DNA of 64,000 nucleotides from JALYNX01 sp963746905 (GTDB taxonomy: Bacteria; Actinomycetota; Acidimicrobiia; Spongiisociales; ZC4RG35), in assembly GCA_963746905.1 (NCBI GenBank), contig CAVVCY010000001.1:248001-312000 (forward strand), given 5' to 3'. The position numbers were made by a program, and so were the translations under genes. Under the pieces are notes generated by a model that ran no database searches, was not told the DNA's origin, and saw only the letters and a program-made list of their open reading frames with translations. Positions 35,698 through 43,940 of the stretch are shown piece by piece. Position 1 is the stretch's first letter; the number at the start of each line of letters is the position of its first letter.

Positions 35698-38059
35698 CCC
35701 TCCAAAGGAGGGCCGGCCAGGGCTTCCCATGGCCGACGTTCCTCATTCTCGCCGGGATCTCATTGGTGATCCTGATCGTCCTCAATCCCGGGTGGATCCT
35801 GTCTGCAACCACTCCCACCGGGGGTGACATGGGGGCCCACGTCTTTGGGCCGGCCTATCTCCGGGACCACCTCCTTCCCCACGGCAGGATCCTCGGCTGG
35901 TCGAACGACTGGTTTGCGGGCTTCCCCGCTTTCTACTTCTACTTTCCCCTTCCCTCCCTGGTCATCGTCATCCTCGATGTGATCTTGCCTTATGGGTCGC
36001 GTTCAAAGTTGTCACGGTGATCGGCCTCCTCGGCATCCCACCGGCCGCCTACTTCCTGGGGCGATCGATGCGCCTCGGGCGTCAGGTTTCGATCGTGGCC
36101 GCCGGCGCTGGGGCGGTGTTCGCGTTTCTCGAGAGCTACTCCATATATGGCGGCAACGTTGCTTCGACCCTGGCGGGCGAGTTCGCCTATTCATGGTCCT
36201 TTGCCCTTTCCCTGGTCTATCTCGCGCTGCTGATCAAAGCGGTGAGGGACGACAGGAAGTACCTGAAATGGGCAGCACTCGCCTTCGCCGCGACGCTTCT
36301 CTCCCATGTGCTCACGACGATCGTCGTCTTGTTTGCCTCTTTGTTCGTCCTTCCGTGGAGACGAGGGTTCTGGCGGACCCTGGCGATCGGCTTTTGGGGG
36401 TTCACGATGGCTGCGTTCTGGGCCGTACCCTTGGTGGCCCGGATCGGGCTGACCTCGGATATGGCGTGGTCTCCTCTGACCCGATGGGAGGAGGTGTTTC
36501 CGGTCGAATTGTGGCTCCTGATCCCTGTCGCCATACCCGGAGCGATTTGGGCAAGCCGTCACACCGCGCGAGCGGGTCCATTGATGGCAGCGACTCTGCT
36601 GCCACTGATCTATTACCCCCTTCCCACCGTCCTTCCCGACTTGTTTCCCAGTCTGTTCGGAGGCGAGCGTTGGAAGCTGTGGAATGGGCGACTTCTCCCG
36701 TACTGGTACTTCGGGGTTGCCTTCTTTGCAGCAGTTGGAGTGGGGGCGGCTGTCGTCTGGGCTTCGAGACGGCTCCCGTCACGAATATCCGGTCATTGGG
36801 CTCGGCTTCTCATAGCAATCGTCACTGTCGTAGCCGCATTTCTCGTGGCTGATGCAGCCGAGTTTCCCGAGTGGGCCTGGATACCGGTAGCTCTCGCCGG
36901 CGCAGGGTTGATTGCCCTTTCCTTCTTCTGGTCGGCGGACCTGAGCTCGCGTCAGTTTCTCACTGCCTTTGCCTCTGTGGTGATCGTGTTCGGCGCCCTG
37001 GCCGGAGTGACCTACATCGACGGCTGGTCGAAGTGGAACTACGAGGGGTACGAGTCGAAAGAGCCGTGGCCCGAGTACGAAGCGCTGATGGTGGAGCTCG
37101 ACAAGCTGCCCGATGGTCGGGTGCATTGGGAGGCCAATAACGAAGCTCTCAACCGATACGGGACACCGATGTCGCCGATGTTGATCCCTTATTGGACCGA
37201 AGGCTCTCAGAAGTCGATGGAAGGCCTCTACTTCGAGTCATCCCTGACGACGCCGTTTCATTTCATCAACTCCTCTGAGATGTCGGAGAAGCCCTCCAAC
37301 CCGATCCCCGGTTTGACCTATCACACCGGCGAGATGGACCGAGGAATCAAGCACCTCGAGCTCTACGGAGTCTCTTACTACGTGTCTGTGACGCCGGAGT
37401 CCACAGCTAAAGCGGACGCAATGCCCGAGCTCACCAAGCTCGCCACCACGGCGCCATTCACGATCTACGCCCTTCCCGAGACAGGCTTGGTCGAAGCCGC
37501 CACCTTCACGCCCTCGGTGTACGACGTGGGCGAGAGGGGCCTACTAGCCACGTTGACCGGGCATGCCACGGTCACGGACGAGAACGGCGTGACTCTCCCC
37601 AGCTTCTATGACATGTCCCTCGAATGGTATGAGGACATCAATCACATGGATCGTTGGGTGGTCGCCGACGGGCCTGCCGAATGGCCCCGTATCCAGTCCC
37701 TCACGGAGCGGCCCAATCAGCCACTGGATGTCCCCGCGGACGCAGTCTCCGACATCGTGGTCGAGGACGATCGGATCAGCTTTCACACCACGGCAGTTGG
37801 CGTGCCCCACCTGGTCAAGGTCTCCTATTTCCCGAATTGGACCGCCGAGGGAGCAGAGGGCCCGTGGCGGGCGGCACCATCGCTGATGGTTGTAGTGCCG
37901 ACCAGCGAGAATGTCGTCCTCGAATTCACGAACACCTGGGCCGAAACCGGGGGCATGGCCATGTCAGCGGTCGGGTTTGTTGTCCTGATCGGTGTTGGCC
38001 TGGCCAGTTTCAGGCGGAAGAAGGCTGTGGAGAGCTCTCAGTCCGAAGAGCGCGCCTGA
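35694..38059 (+). CDS. YfhO/PTPS-related-type polytopic membrane protein; apparent frameshift near 35993-35996
   Basis: The ATG at 35694 overlaps the zinc-ribbon stop. The first frame encodes two helices and GWILSATTPTGGDMGAHVFGPAYLRDHLLPHGRILGWSNDWFAGFPAFYFYFPL, the acidic first loop typical of YfhO-like and GT-C-fold proteins. After LPYG the frame is lost; adding one base near GGG (35994-35996) gives VAFKVVTVIGLLGIPPAAYF and continues in the second frame to 38059. About ten further helices, a large extracytoplasmic C-terminal region and one last helix follow. The family is linked to polyprenyl-sugar-dependent glycosylation, but the substrate is unknown. The break is probably sequence error or recent decay. 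Confidence 0.7.
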
Positions 38060-38726
38060 TCTTCAACAGCCCAACGATGGTCCGCGGGACTCGCTTCATG
38101 AGCGACGACCTCGCAGTCCTGATCTCCTCGACGACAACGGGCACTTCGACGATTCGATATCCGCTTCGCTCGGCACGGATCACCAGCTCGGTGTCGTAGA
38201 GGTCCTGGCGGCTGACAACCACCGCGGCGAGGTCGTCGACCAGTTTGCGGCGAAACGCCTTCATCCCGTGGGTGTCCGAGACCTTCGACCCCAGAATCGT
38301 GCGCAGCATGAGATTGAAGACGCGAGTGGCGAGTCGACGTATCCACGGTCGCCGATCCTGTGAGTCAGGGTCCGTCTTCGATCCGATCACCAGATCCGCA
38401 TCTTGTGTCGACATCACGACCTCCAGAAAGCCGGCCGAGAAGTAATCGATGTCGAAATTCACGATCCATTCGCCCTCGGCGTCGAGAAATCCCTGTCTCA
38501 TCGCGGTCCCGTAGTCGGCTACTGCGAGCGAGGAGACCGACACCGGGGCCTGTCCGGCAATCTCCCGAGCCACTTCTGCCGAGCCATCGGTCGATCCGTT
38601 CTCCATGAGATGAATCCGATACGGCACGCCAAGGCCCTCCATCTCGGCGATGAGCAGAGGCAACGCCTGGGGGAGGAAGGCAGCCTCGTTGTAGACGGGC
38701 ACGATTATGGAGAGGTTGGGGCGCAT
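38010..38726 (-). CDS. Family 2 glycosyltransferase
   Basis: 238 aa from the ATG at 38726. GT-A motifs: LSIIVPVYNEAAFLPQALP, LMENGSTDGSAEVA, FNIDY-type donor site as NFDIDYFSAGFLEVV, and SDTHGMKAFRRKLV. The lack of membrane helices suggests a soluble or peripheral transferase. The gene is convergent with the YfhO-like gene and overlaps it by 50 bp. It starts 61 bp from the divergent phosphomannomutase start. The sugar and acceptor cannot be read. Confidence 0.82.
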   Translation of the reverse strand: MRPNLSIIVPVYNEAAFLPQALPLLIAEMEGLGVPYRIHLMENGSTDGSAEVAREIAGQAPVSVSSLAVADYGTAMRQGFLDAEGEWIVNFDIDYFSAGFLEVVMSTQDADLVIGSKTDPDSQDRRPWIRRLATRVFNLMLRTILGSKVSDTHGMKAFRRKLVDDLAAVVVSRQDLYDTELVIRAERSGYRIVEVPVVVEEIRTARSSLMKRVPRTIVGLLKIRRALRTESSPQPSSA

Positions 38727-38787
38727 CGAGAGTGGGCGAGTGTAGGAATCGGTGGCGGATAGACCCACACCTACAATCGGTGTTCCG

Positions 38788-40125
38788 ATGGATCCCAGAA
38801 TCGTTTTCAAGGCCTATGACATTCGCGGCCGAACCGATAACGGGGAGTTGACACCGGACCTTCTCGAGAGGGTGGGGGAGGCATTCGTCTCAGTCGTCGG
38901 CGCCGATAAGGTGGCTGTTGGTCGCGACTGCCGCCGTTCATCTCAAGATCTGTTCGACGGTCTGGTAGCCGGGATCACCGGTGCCGGAGCCGACGTCGTC
39001 GACCTCGGAGAGGTCCCGACCGATCTCGTCTATTACTACTCCGGGGCCAACGTCATGCCGGGCGCGGTGATCACGGCATCGCACAATCCTCCTCAGTACA
39101 ACGGGCTCAAGCTGTGTCGCGCGATGGCTGCGCCGGTAGGAGCCGACACCGGGCTGGATGAGATCCGGGACCGAGCTCTAGCAGTGCCTGTGCCTGCAAA
39201 GGTTCCCAAGGGGAGCATCTCGTCTGTGGCGGCAGTCGACGCTTATGTCGATCACTTGCTCTCGATCGTCGAGCCATCATCGATAGGACGGATGCGCGTT
39301 GCTGTCGACGGTGGCAACGGCATGGCGGGGGTCACCGTTTCCCGGGTGTTCGAGAAGCTAGGAGCTGAGCTGGACGGCCTCTATCTGGAACCGGACGGCA
39401 CGTTTCCGAATCATCCGGCCGATCCGATCCAGCCCGAGAACCTCGAGGACCTCATTGAGAAGGTCGCTGCGGGCCGCCACGACCTGGGGGTCGCCTTCGA
39501 CGGTGACGCAGATCGTGCGTTCTTCATCGACGATGCTGCGGTGGCTTTGAGCGGGAGCACAGTTACCGCGCTGATCGCTCGATGGATGCTGAAACGTCAC
39601 CCCGGGGCGCCGATCATTCACAACCTCATCACCTCGAGAGCCGTCCCTGAGATCATCGCCGAGTCTGGCGGGCGAGCCATAAGGACCAGAGTGGGCCACA
39701 GCTTTATCAAGCAGGTGATGGCCGAATCCGGTGCCGTCTTCGGAGGGGAGCACAGCGGTCACTACTACTTTCGTGACAACTTCAACGCCGACTCGGGGAT
39801 GCTGGCCATGCTCATCCTGATGCGGGTTCTGACCGAGGACGGCCGACCGTTGTCCGAGCTCAGACGCGACGTCGAGCGGTATGTCGCCTCGGGAGAGATC
39901 AATCTCACTGTGCGAGACCCTCTGGCGTCGATCGAGATTGCGGCGGAGTCTTACGCCGCTGCCAGTCAGGACAGGCTCGATGGGCTGAGTATCGATCTCG
40001 GATGGGCGTGGTTCAATCTGCGGGCCTCGAACACCGAGCCTCTCCTTCGGTTGAATGTGGAGGCACCGGACGCCGGGTCCGTTGCGAAACTCGTGTCCGA
40101 GATCGAACGACTTGTCGAGGAGTGA
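38788..40125 (+). CDS. manB: Phosphomannomutase/phosphoglucomutase
   Basis: 445 aa from the ATG at 38788. Four-domain alpha-D-phosphohexomutase: FKAYDIRGRTDNGELTPDL, the phosphoserine loop VITASHNPPQYNGLK, the metal loop VAFDGDADRAFFID, GEHSGHYYFRDNFNADSG (sugar-specificity loop GEHSGH) and the C-terminal phosphate site RASNTEPLLRLNVEA. It interconverts mannose-1-P/6-P or glucose-1-P/6-P, supplying GDP-mannose or UDP-glucose. A small Trm112-like gene starts 2 bp after the stop, then the SIS isomerase, matching the M. tuberculosis Rv3257c-Rv3256c order. Confidence 0.93.
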   Translation: MDPRIVFKAYDIRGRTDNGELTPDLLERVGEAFVSVVGADKVAVGRDCRRSSQDLFDGLVAGITGAGADVVDLGEVPTDLVYYYSGANVMPGAVITASHNPPQYNGLKLCRAMAAPVGADTGLDEIRDRALAVPVPAKVPKGSISSVAAVDAYVDHLLSIVEPSSIGRMRVAVDGGNGMAGVTVSRVFEKLGAELDGLYLEPDGTFPNHPADPIQPENLEDLIEKVAAGRHDLGVAFDGDADRAFFIDDAAVALSGSTVTALIARWMLKRHPGAPIIHNLITSRAVPEIIAESGGRAIRTRVGHSFIKQVMAESGAVFGGEHSGHYYFRDNFNADSGMLAMLILMRVLTEDGRPLSELRRDVERYVASGEINLTVRDPLASIEIAAESYAAASQDRLDGLSIDLGWAWFNLRASNTEPLLRLNVEAPDAGSVAKLVSEIERLVEE

Positions 40126-40126
40126 C

Positions 40127-40306
40127 ATGAGTCTGATAGACCCAACTCTTGCCGAAATCCTGGTTTGCCCGGTAGACCACTCGGATCTCGATCAGGACGA
40201 GGCGGCTTCGCGGCTGGTTTGCACCGAGTGCGGGAGGCGATATCCGGTTCGGGATGGCATCCCAGTCATGCTCATTGACGAAGCCGAAGGAGGCCCCGAT
40301 GCCTGA
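40127..40306 (+). CDS. Trm112-like/UPF0434 small zinc protein
   Basis: 59 aa. EILVCPVDHSDLDQDEAASRLVCTECGRRYPVRDGIPVMLIDEA is the typical Trm112p-like fold, with Cys residues able to bind zinc and the IPVML strand at the end. In bacteria these proteins are often encoded next to sugar nucleotide or lipid A genes; the role is unclear, and a methyltransferase partner is known only in eukaryotes and archaea. It starts 2 bp after manB and overlaps the next ATG by 8 bp. Confidence 0.82.
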   Translation: MSLIDPTLAEILVCPVDHSDLDQDEAASRLVCTECGRRYPVRDGIPVMLIDEAEGGPDA

Positions 40307-41300
40307 GATGATCGATCAGATTCGAAGCCTCGGCTCTCAGCTGCGGTGGGCGGCCGATGTTGAGCTGCCGGCGGTTCCCCTTGCCTCTGACGTCCTGGTT
40401 GCAGGCATGGGGGGGTCTGGGATCGCAGGCGATTTTGTCGCGGCCCTCGCCGCTCCTGGAGTTGGGAGAGTCACCGGGCATAAGGGCTACGGACCGCTCC
40501 CCGGCTGGGCCACCGACCGGAAGCCTTTGCTGATTGCGATCTCATTCTCGGGCAACACCGAGGAAACGCTCGATCTCGTGAGCTTCGGTGTCCAGGGTGG
40601 TCTTCCCATTCTCACCGTGACGGCTGGTGGGGAGCTTGGCAGGCTCACCACCGAACACGCCTGGCCGACGATCGCTGTCCCTGGTGGAATCCAGCCTCGT
40701 GCCGCGGTCGGTTATCTGCTTGGAGCCGTCGTCCGTGTGGTGTCGGCGGCCGGGTTGATTCCGGATCAGGGCTCAGCCTTGTTGGAGGCCGCCGACATGG
40801 CCGACCGGGCAACGAACGAAGGAAGTCCCGCCTGGGTACTGGCCACTGAGATTTCGAAGGCGCTGGCGGGGAGGATCCCAATCATCTATGGAGGGGGCCC
40901 GATCAGTGGTGCGGTAGCTCAACGGTGGAAGACCCAGATAAACGAGAACGCCAAGACACCGTCGTGGTGGTCGGTCCTACCCGAGCTCGATCACAACGAA
41001 CTGGTGGGATGGGAGGCCATGCCTCAGCTGACGAGCCAGGCCGTCGGGATCGTCGCATTGACCGAGGCGGCGGACCATCCGAGGGTGAAGGCTCGGTTGG
41101 GCCATTCCCGCGCTCTCACCGAAGCCGCGGTTCCCTGGGTTGCCGAAGTGGCAGCGGAAGGCGAGACTCCCCTCGCCAGATTGGTGTCCTTGGTGGTCTT
41201 GGGGGATTTGGTTTCGTTGTTTCTGGCTGCGACTGCCGGTGTCGACCCGGTCCCCGTGGACACGATCGAAAAGCTGAAGAAACTCCTGACCGAGGTATGA
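40299..41300 (+). CDS. SIS-domain isomerase (bifunctional phosphoglucose/phosphomannose isomerase-like)
   Basis: 333 aa from the ATG at 40299. The first SIS domain has LVAGMGGSGIAGDFVAAL and LLIAISFSGNTEETLDLVSFGV, with the Ser-Gly sugar-phosphate loop; the second has IPIIYGGGPISGAVAQRWKTQINENAKTPSWWSVLPELDHNELVGWE, including the catalytic Glu/His region. These are the marks of the bifunctional PGI/PMI family, and M. tuberculosis Rv3256c sits in the same place. It would link fructose-6-P to mannose-6-P for GDP-mannose. Actual bifunctionality is inferred from family resemblance. Confidence 0.88.
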   Translation: MPEMIDQIRSLGSQLRWAADVELPAVPLASDVLVAGMGGSGIAGDFVAALAAPGVGRVTGHKGYGPLPGWATDRKPLLIAISFSGNTEETLDLVSFGVQGGLPILTVTAGGELGRLTTEHAWPTIAVPGGIQPRAAVGYLLGAVVRVVSAAGLIPDQGSALLEAADMADRATNEGSPAWVLATEISKALAGRIPIIYGGGPISGAVAQRWKTQINENAKTPSWWSVLPELDHNELVGWEAMPQLTSQAVGIVALTEAADHPRVKARLGHSRALTEAAVPWVAEVAAEGETPLARLVSLVVLGDLVSLFLAATAGVDPVPVDTIEKLKKLLTEV

Positions 41301-41301
41301 A

Positions 41302-42550
41302 ATGAACTATGACATCGCCAATCCCGAGCTCGCCGACCACGGGGCGAGGCGAATCGCGTGGGCCGGCAGGCGGATGCCAGTGTTGGCGACGATCCGGGAG
41401 AGATTCGCCAAGGAAAGGCCACTCGAGGGCCATGTCGTGGCCGCCTGCCTCCATGTGACAGCAGAGACGGCCAACCTGATGCTTGCTTTGCCGCGACGGG
41501 GGTGCAGAACCGATTCTGTGTGCCTCTAACCCCCTCTCCACCCAGGACGATGTGGCGGCAGCGCTGGTGGCCGATGGAATCTCGGTGTTCGCCATTCGTG
41601 GTGAGGACTCGGACACCTACTACAAGCACATCAACGCAGTTCTCGACCACGCTCCGGCGGTGACCATGGATGACGGCGCAGATCTGGCCACCATCCTTCA
41701 CACCGATCGGCGGGATATCGAAGTGATCGGCTCCACCGAGGAAACAACCACCGGAGTCATCCGGCTCCGCGCCATGTCTGCTGACGGGACACTTCGAGTC
41801 CCGGTGGTCGCGGTCAACGAATCGGCGACAAAGCACCTATTCGACAACCACTACGGAACCGGCCAGTCGGCTCTCGACGGGATCATCCGGGCAACCAACG
41901 TCCTGTTGGCCGGATCTACCTTCGTAGTGATCGGCTACGGCGACTGCGGACGCGGCGTTGCGCGTCGGGCCGATGGGCTAGGCGCCAATGTCATCGTCGT
42001 CGAGGTCAACCCGGTCCGAGCATTGACCGCTGCGATGGATGGTTACCGCGTCATGACCTCCGATGACGCCGCCCGGGAAGGGGATATATTCGTAACCGTC
42101 ACCGGGAACAAGCACGTGTTGCGCAGCCATCACTTCGACCTGATGAAGGACGGGGCGATCCTGGCCAATGCCGGTCACTTCGACATCGAGATCGAGCTCG
42201 ATGCCCTCGCCCGGGAATCGGTGGCGAGACGCGAGATTCGCGACAACCTCGAAGAGTTCGAACTGGCCGACGGACGCCGTCTCCTGGTCGCCGCCGAGGG
42301 CCGCCTGGTCAACCTCGGCGCCGCTGAAGGTCATCCGGCCGACGTCATGGACATGAGCTTTGCCAATCAAGCGCTGGCCGCCGAGTTCCTCGTACTGAAT
42401 CAAGACACCCTGGAGCCGATCATCCACACCTTGCCCCCCGAGATCGACCAGGAGGTGGCCCGCATCAAGTTGGAGCATCTCGGCGGTGGTCTTGAGACTC
42501 TGACCGATGAGCAGATTTCCTATCTGTCGGGGTGGCGCGAGGGAACGTGA
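41302..42550 (+). CDS. ahcY: S-adenosylhomocysteinase; apparent frameshift near 41490-41492
   Basis: The ATG at 41302 follows the isomerase stop. The first frame gives ADHGARRIAWAGRRMPVL and CLHVTAETANLMLAL; then an extra C makes LPRRGCRTD. Removing it yields LRDGGAEPILCASNPLSTQDDVAAAL, the normal family sequence, continuing in the second frame with STEETTTGVIRL, NHYGTGQSALDGI, VIGYGDCGRGVARRADG (NAD loop), NAGHFDIEIE and NLGAAEGHPADVMDMSFANQ. The enzyme hydrolyses S-adenosylhomocysteine to adenosine and homocysteine. It is normally needed for methylation balance, so the break is more likely a sequence error than decay. A type B repeat follows the stop. Confidence 0.88.
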
Positions 42551-42555
42551 TAACC

Positions 42556-42588
42556 CCGTTGACCGTGAACCGTTAACCGTTCACCGTC
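42556..42588 (+). repeat. Type B 33-bp repeat, copy 1 (ACCGTT(G/A/C)A-type octamers)
   Basis: Degenerate tandem octamers of the form (C)ACCGTTGA/(G)AACCGTT, 31 of 33 bases identical to the copy at 46552-46584. It lies just after the ahcY stop and before comF. Confidence 0.7.
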
Positions 42589-42623
42589 AAGAATTCGTCA
42601 CTCGCAACTCATACGGTGGCCAC

Positions 42624-43208
42624 ATGCTCTGTCAAGCGTGTTTTTCCGCGACCAGGGGGATTCTCTGCGAGAGATGTCGGGGCCTGCTGCGCCCCGCTCC
42701 GGATCGTGTCTTGAGCGGTGGCGTGCGATTGGTGGCGGCCTTCGAGCACTCGGGACCGGCCCGAGTGTTGGTGCATCAGTTCAAATATCGAGGTCTGACC
42801 GCCTACGCCGACCTTGTGGCGATGATCCTTTCCGGGGTCCTGCCCCAGCTTCCCATCGTTCCCGTGCCCCGGGTATGGAGCCGTCAGTTGCAGTACGGCG
42901 TCGACCCGGCGGTGGTGCTGGCAAAACGATTCGCCAGATCGGTCAGGGTTCCGGTTATCAAATCGCTTTCGGCGCCGATACATACCCGTAGACGTGCAGG
43001 AGGCGACCACTCGAGACCAGTTGCGCCGTTCCGGATGACCGGAGTCCCCGCGGGCGGCGTGGTGCTGGTCGACGACGTGGTCACCACCGGGAGGACACTC
43101 GAAGCGGCGATCGGTTTGCTCGGCGCAGAGCGAGTGGCGTTGGCGGTGTGTGCCAATGCAGCACCCCAGGTGTCTAGTCTCCTGGCACCGAAACGTGGTC
43201 AGATCTGA
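42624..43208 (+). CDS. ComF-family phosphoribosyltransferase-like protein
   Basis: 194 aa from the ATG at 42624. A four-Cys zinc finger (MLCQACFSATRGILCERCRGLL) precedes the phosphoribosyltransferase domain, with FKYRGLTAYADLVA, PIVPVPRVWSRQLQYGVDPAVVLAKRFA and the PRPP loop GGVVLVDDVVTTGRTLE. ComF/GntX proteins were first linked to DNA uptake and more recently to handling damaged DNA ends. The gene is probably cotranscribed with the response regulator 30 bp downstream, but the functional link is unknown. Confidence 0.85.
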   Translation: MLCQACFSATRGILCERCRGLLRPAPDRVLSGGVRLVAAFEHSGPARVLVHQFKYRGLTAYADLVAMILSGVLPQLPIVPVPRVWSRQLQYGVDPAVVLAKRFARSVRVPVIKSLSAPIHTRRRAGGDHSRPVAPFRMTGVPAGGVVLVDDVVTTGRTLEAAIGLLGAERVALAVCANAAPQVSSLLAPKRGQI

Positions 43209-43238
43209 ACCTTTGCCGATAGCCAGGTAGCACCAAGA

Positions 43239-43889
43239 ATGTCATCTGTAGTCATAGTCGACGACGCCGAGCTCTTCCGGGAGGCGCTGCGCGCTGCCTT
43301 CGTGCAAGAGGGTTTCGAAGTGAGAGCCGTGGCTGCCGACGCCATGAAAGGCATCGATATCACCAGGGAACATCAGCCAGATCTGGTGATGCTCGACCTG
43401 TTGATGCCCGGGATGTCTGGTCTCGAAGTCGTCGGGACCATCATCAAGGCCAGCCCCGTTACCAAAGTCGTCCTGCTGACCTCGAGCGAGTCGGCGGAAG
43501 ACTTGCTCGCCGCGGTGAAGGCTGGGGCGTCCGGGTACCTGACCAAGGACACGCCCCTCCCGAGACTGGTAGCGGCCATGCACGACGTGATCGATGGTGG
43601 AGCCGCCGTGTCTCCTGCGATGGGTGGCAAGCTATTCACCGCCTTGCGGGACCTGCTCAAGCACAGCGGCATGATGAGCGCCCGCGCCCCTGAGCTCACC
43701 GGCAGGGAGCTCGAGATTCTAGGCCTCGTCGGAAATGGCAAGACCTCGCGAGAGATCGCCGAGGAGTTGTTCATCTCGGAGAACACGGTCCGCAATCACG
43801 TTCGAAACGTCCTCGACAAGCTGGGTCTTCGGTCTCGATTCGAGGCTGTCACCTGGGCGCAGCGAGAAGGCTTGATCCAGGTCCGTTGA
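43239..43889 (+). CDS. NarL/LuxR-type response regulator
   Basis: 216 aa. The receiver domain has SSVVIVDDAELFREALRAAF (acidic pair DD), the phosphoacceptor Asp in DLVMLDLLMPGMSG, Thr/Ser in LLTSSES and Lys in GYLTKDTPLP. After a linker, the LuxR HTH is ELTGRELEILGLVGNGKTSREIAEELFISENTVRNHVRNVLDKL. No histidine kinase gene is adjacent, so it is an orphan in this window. It sits between comF and secA. Confidence 0.92.
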   Translation: MSSVVIVDDAELFREALRAAFVQEGFEVRAVAADAMKGIDITREHQPDLVMLDLLMPGMSGLEVVGTIIKASPVTKVVLLTSSESAEDLLAAVKAGASGYLTKDTPLPRLVAAMHDVIDGGAAVSPAMGGKLFTALRDLLKHSGMMSARAPELTGRELEILGLVGNGKTSREIAEELFISENTVRNHVRNVLDKLGLRSRFEAVTWAQREGLIQVR

Positions 43890-43940
43890 CCACGGGTCGC
43901 GAAGTGGGTCAAATCGCACCCACTTGTAACATGAGGCCCA

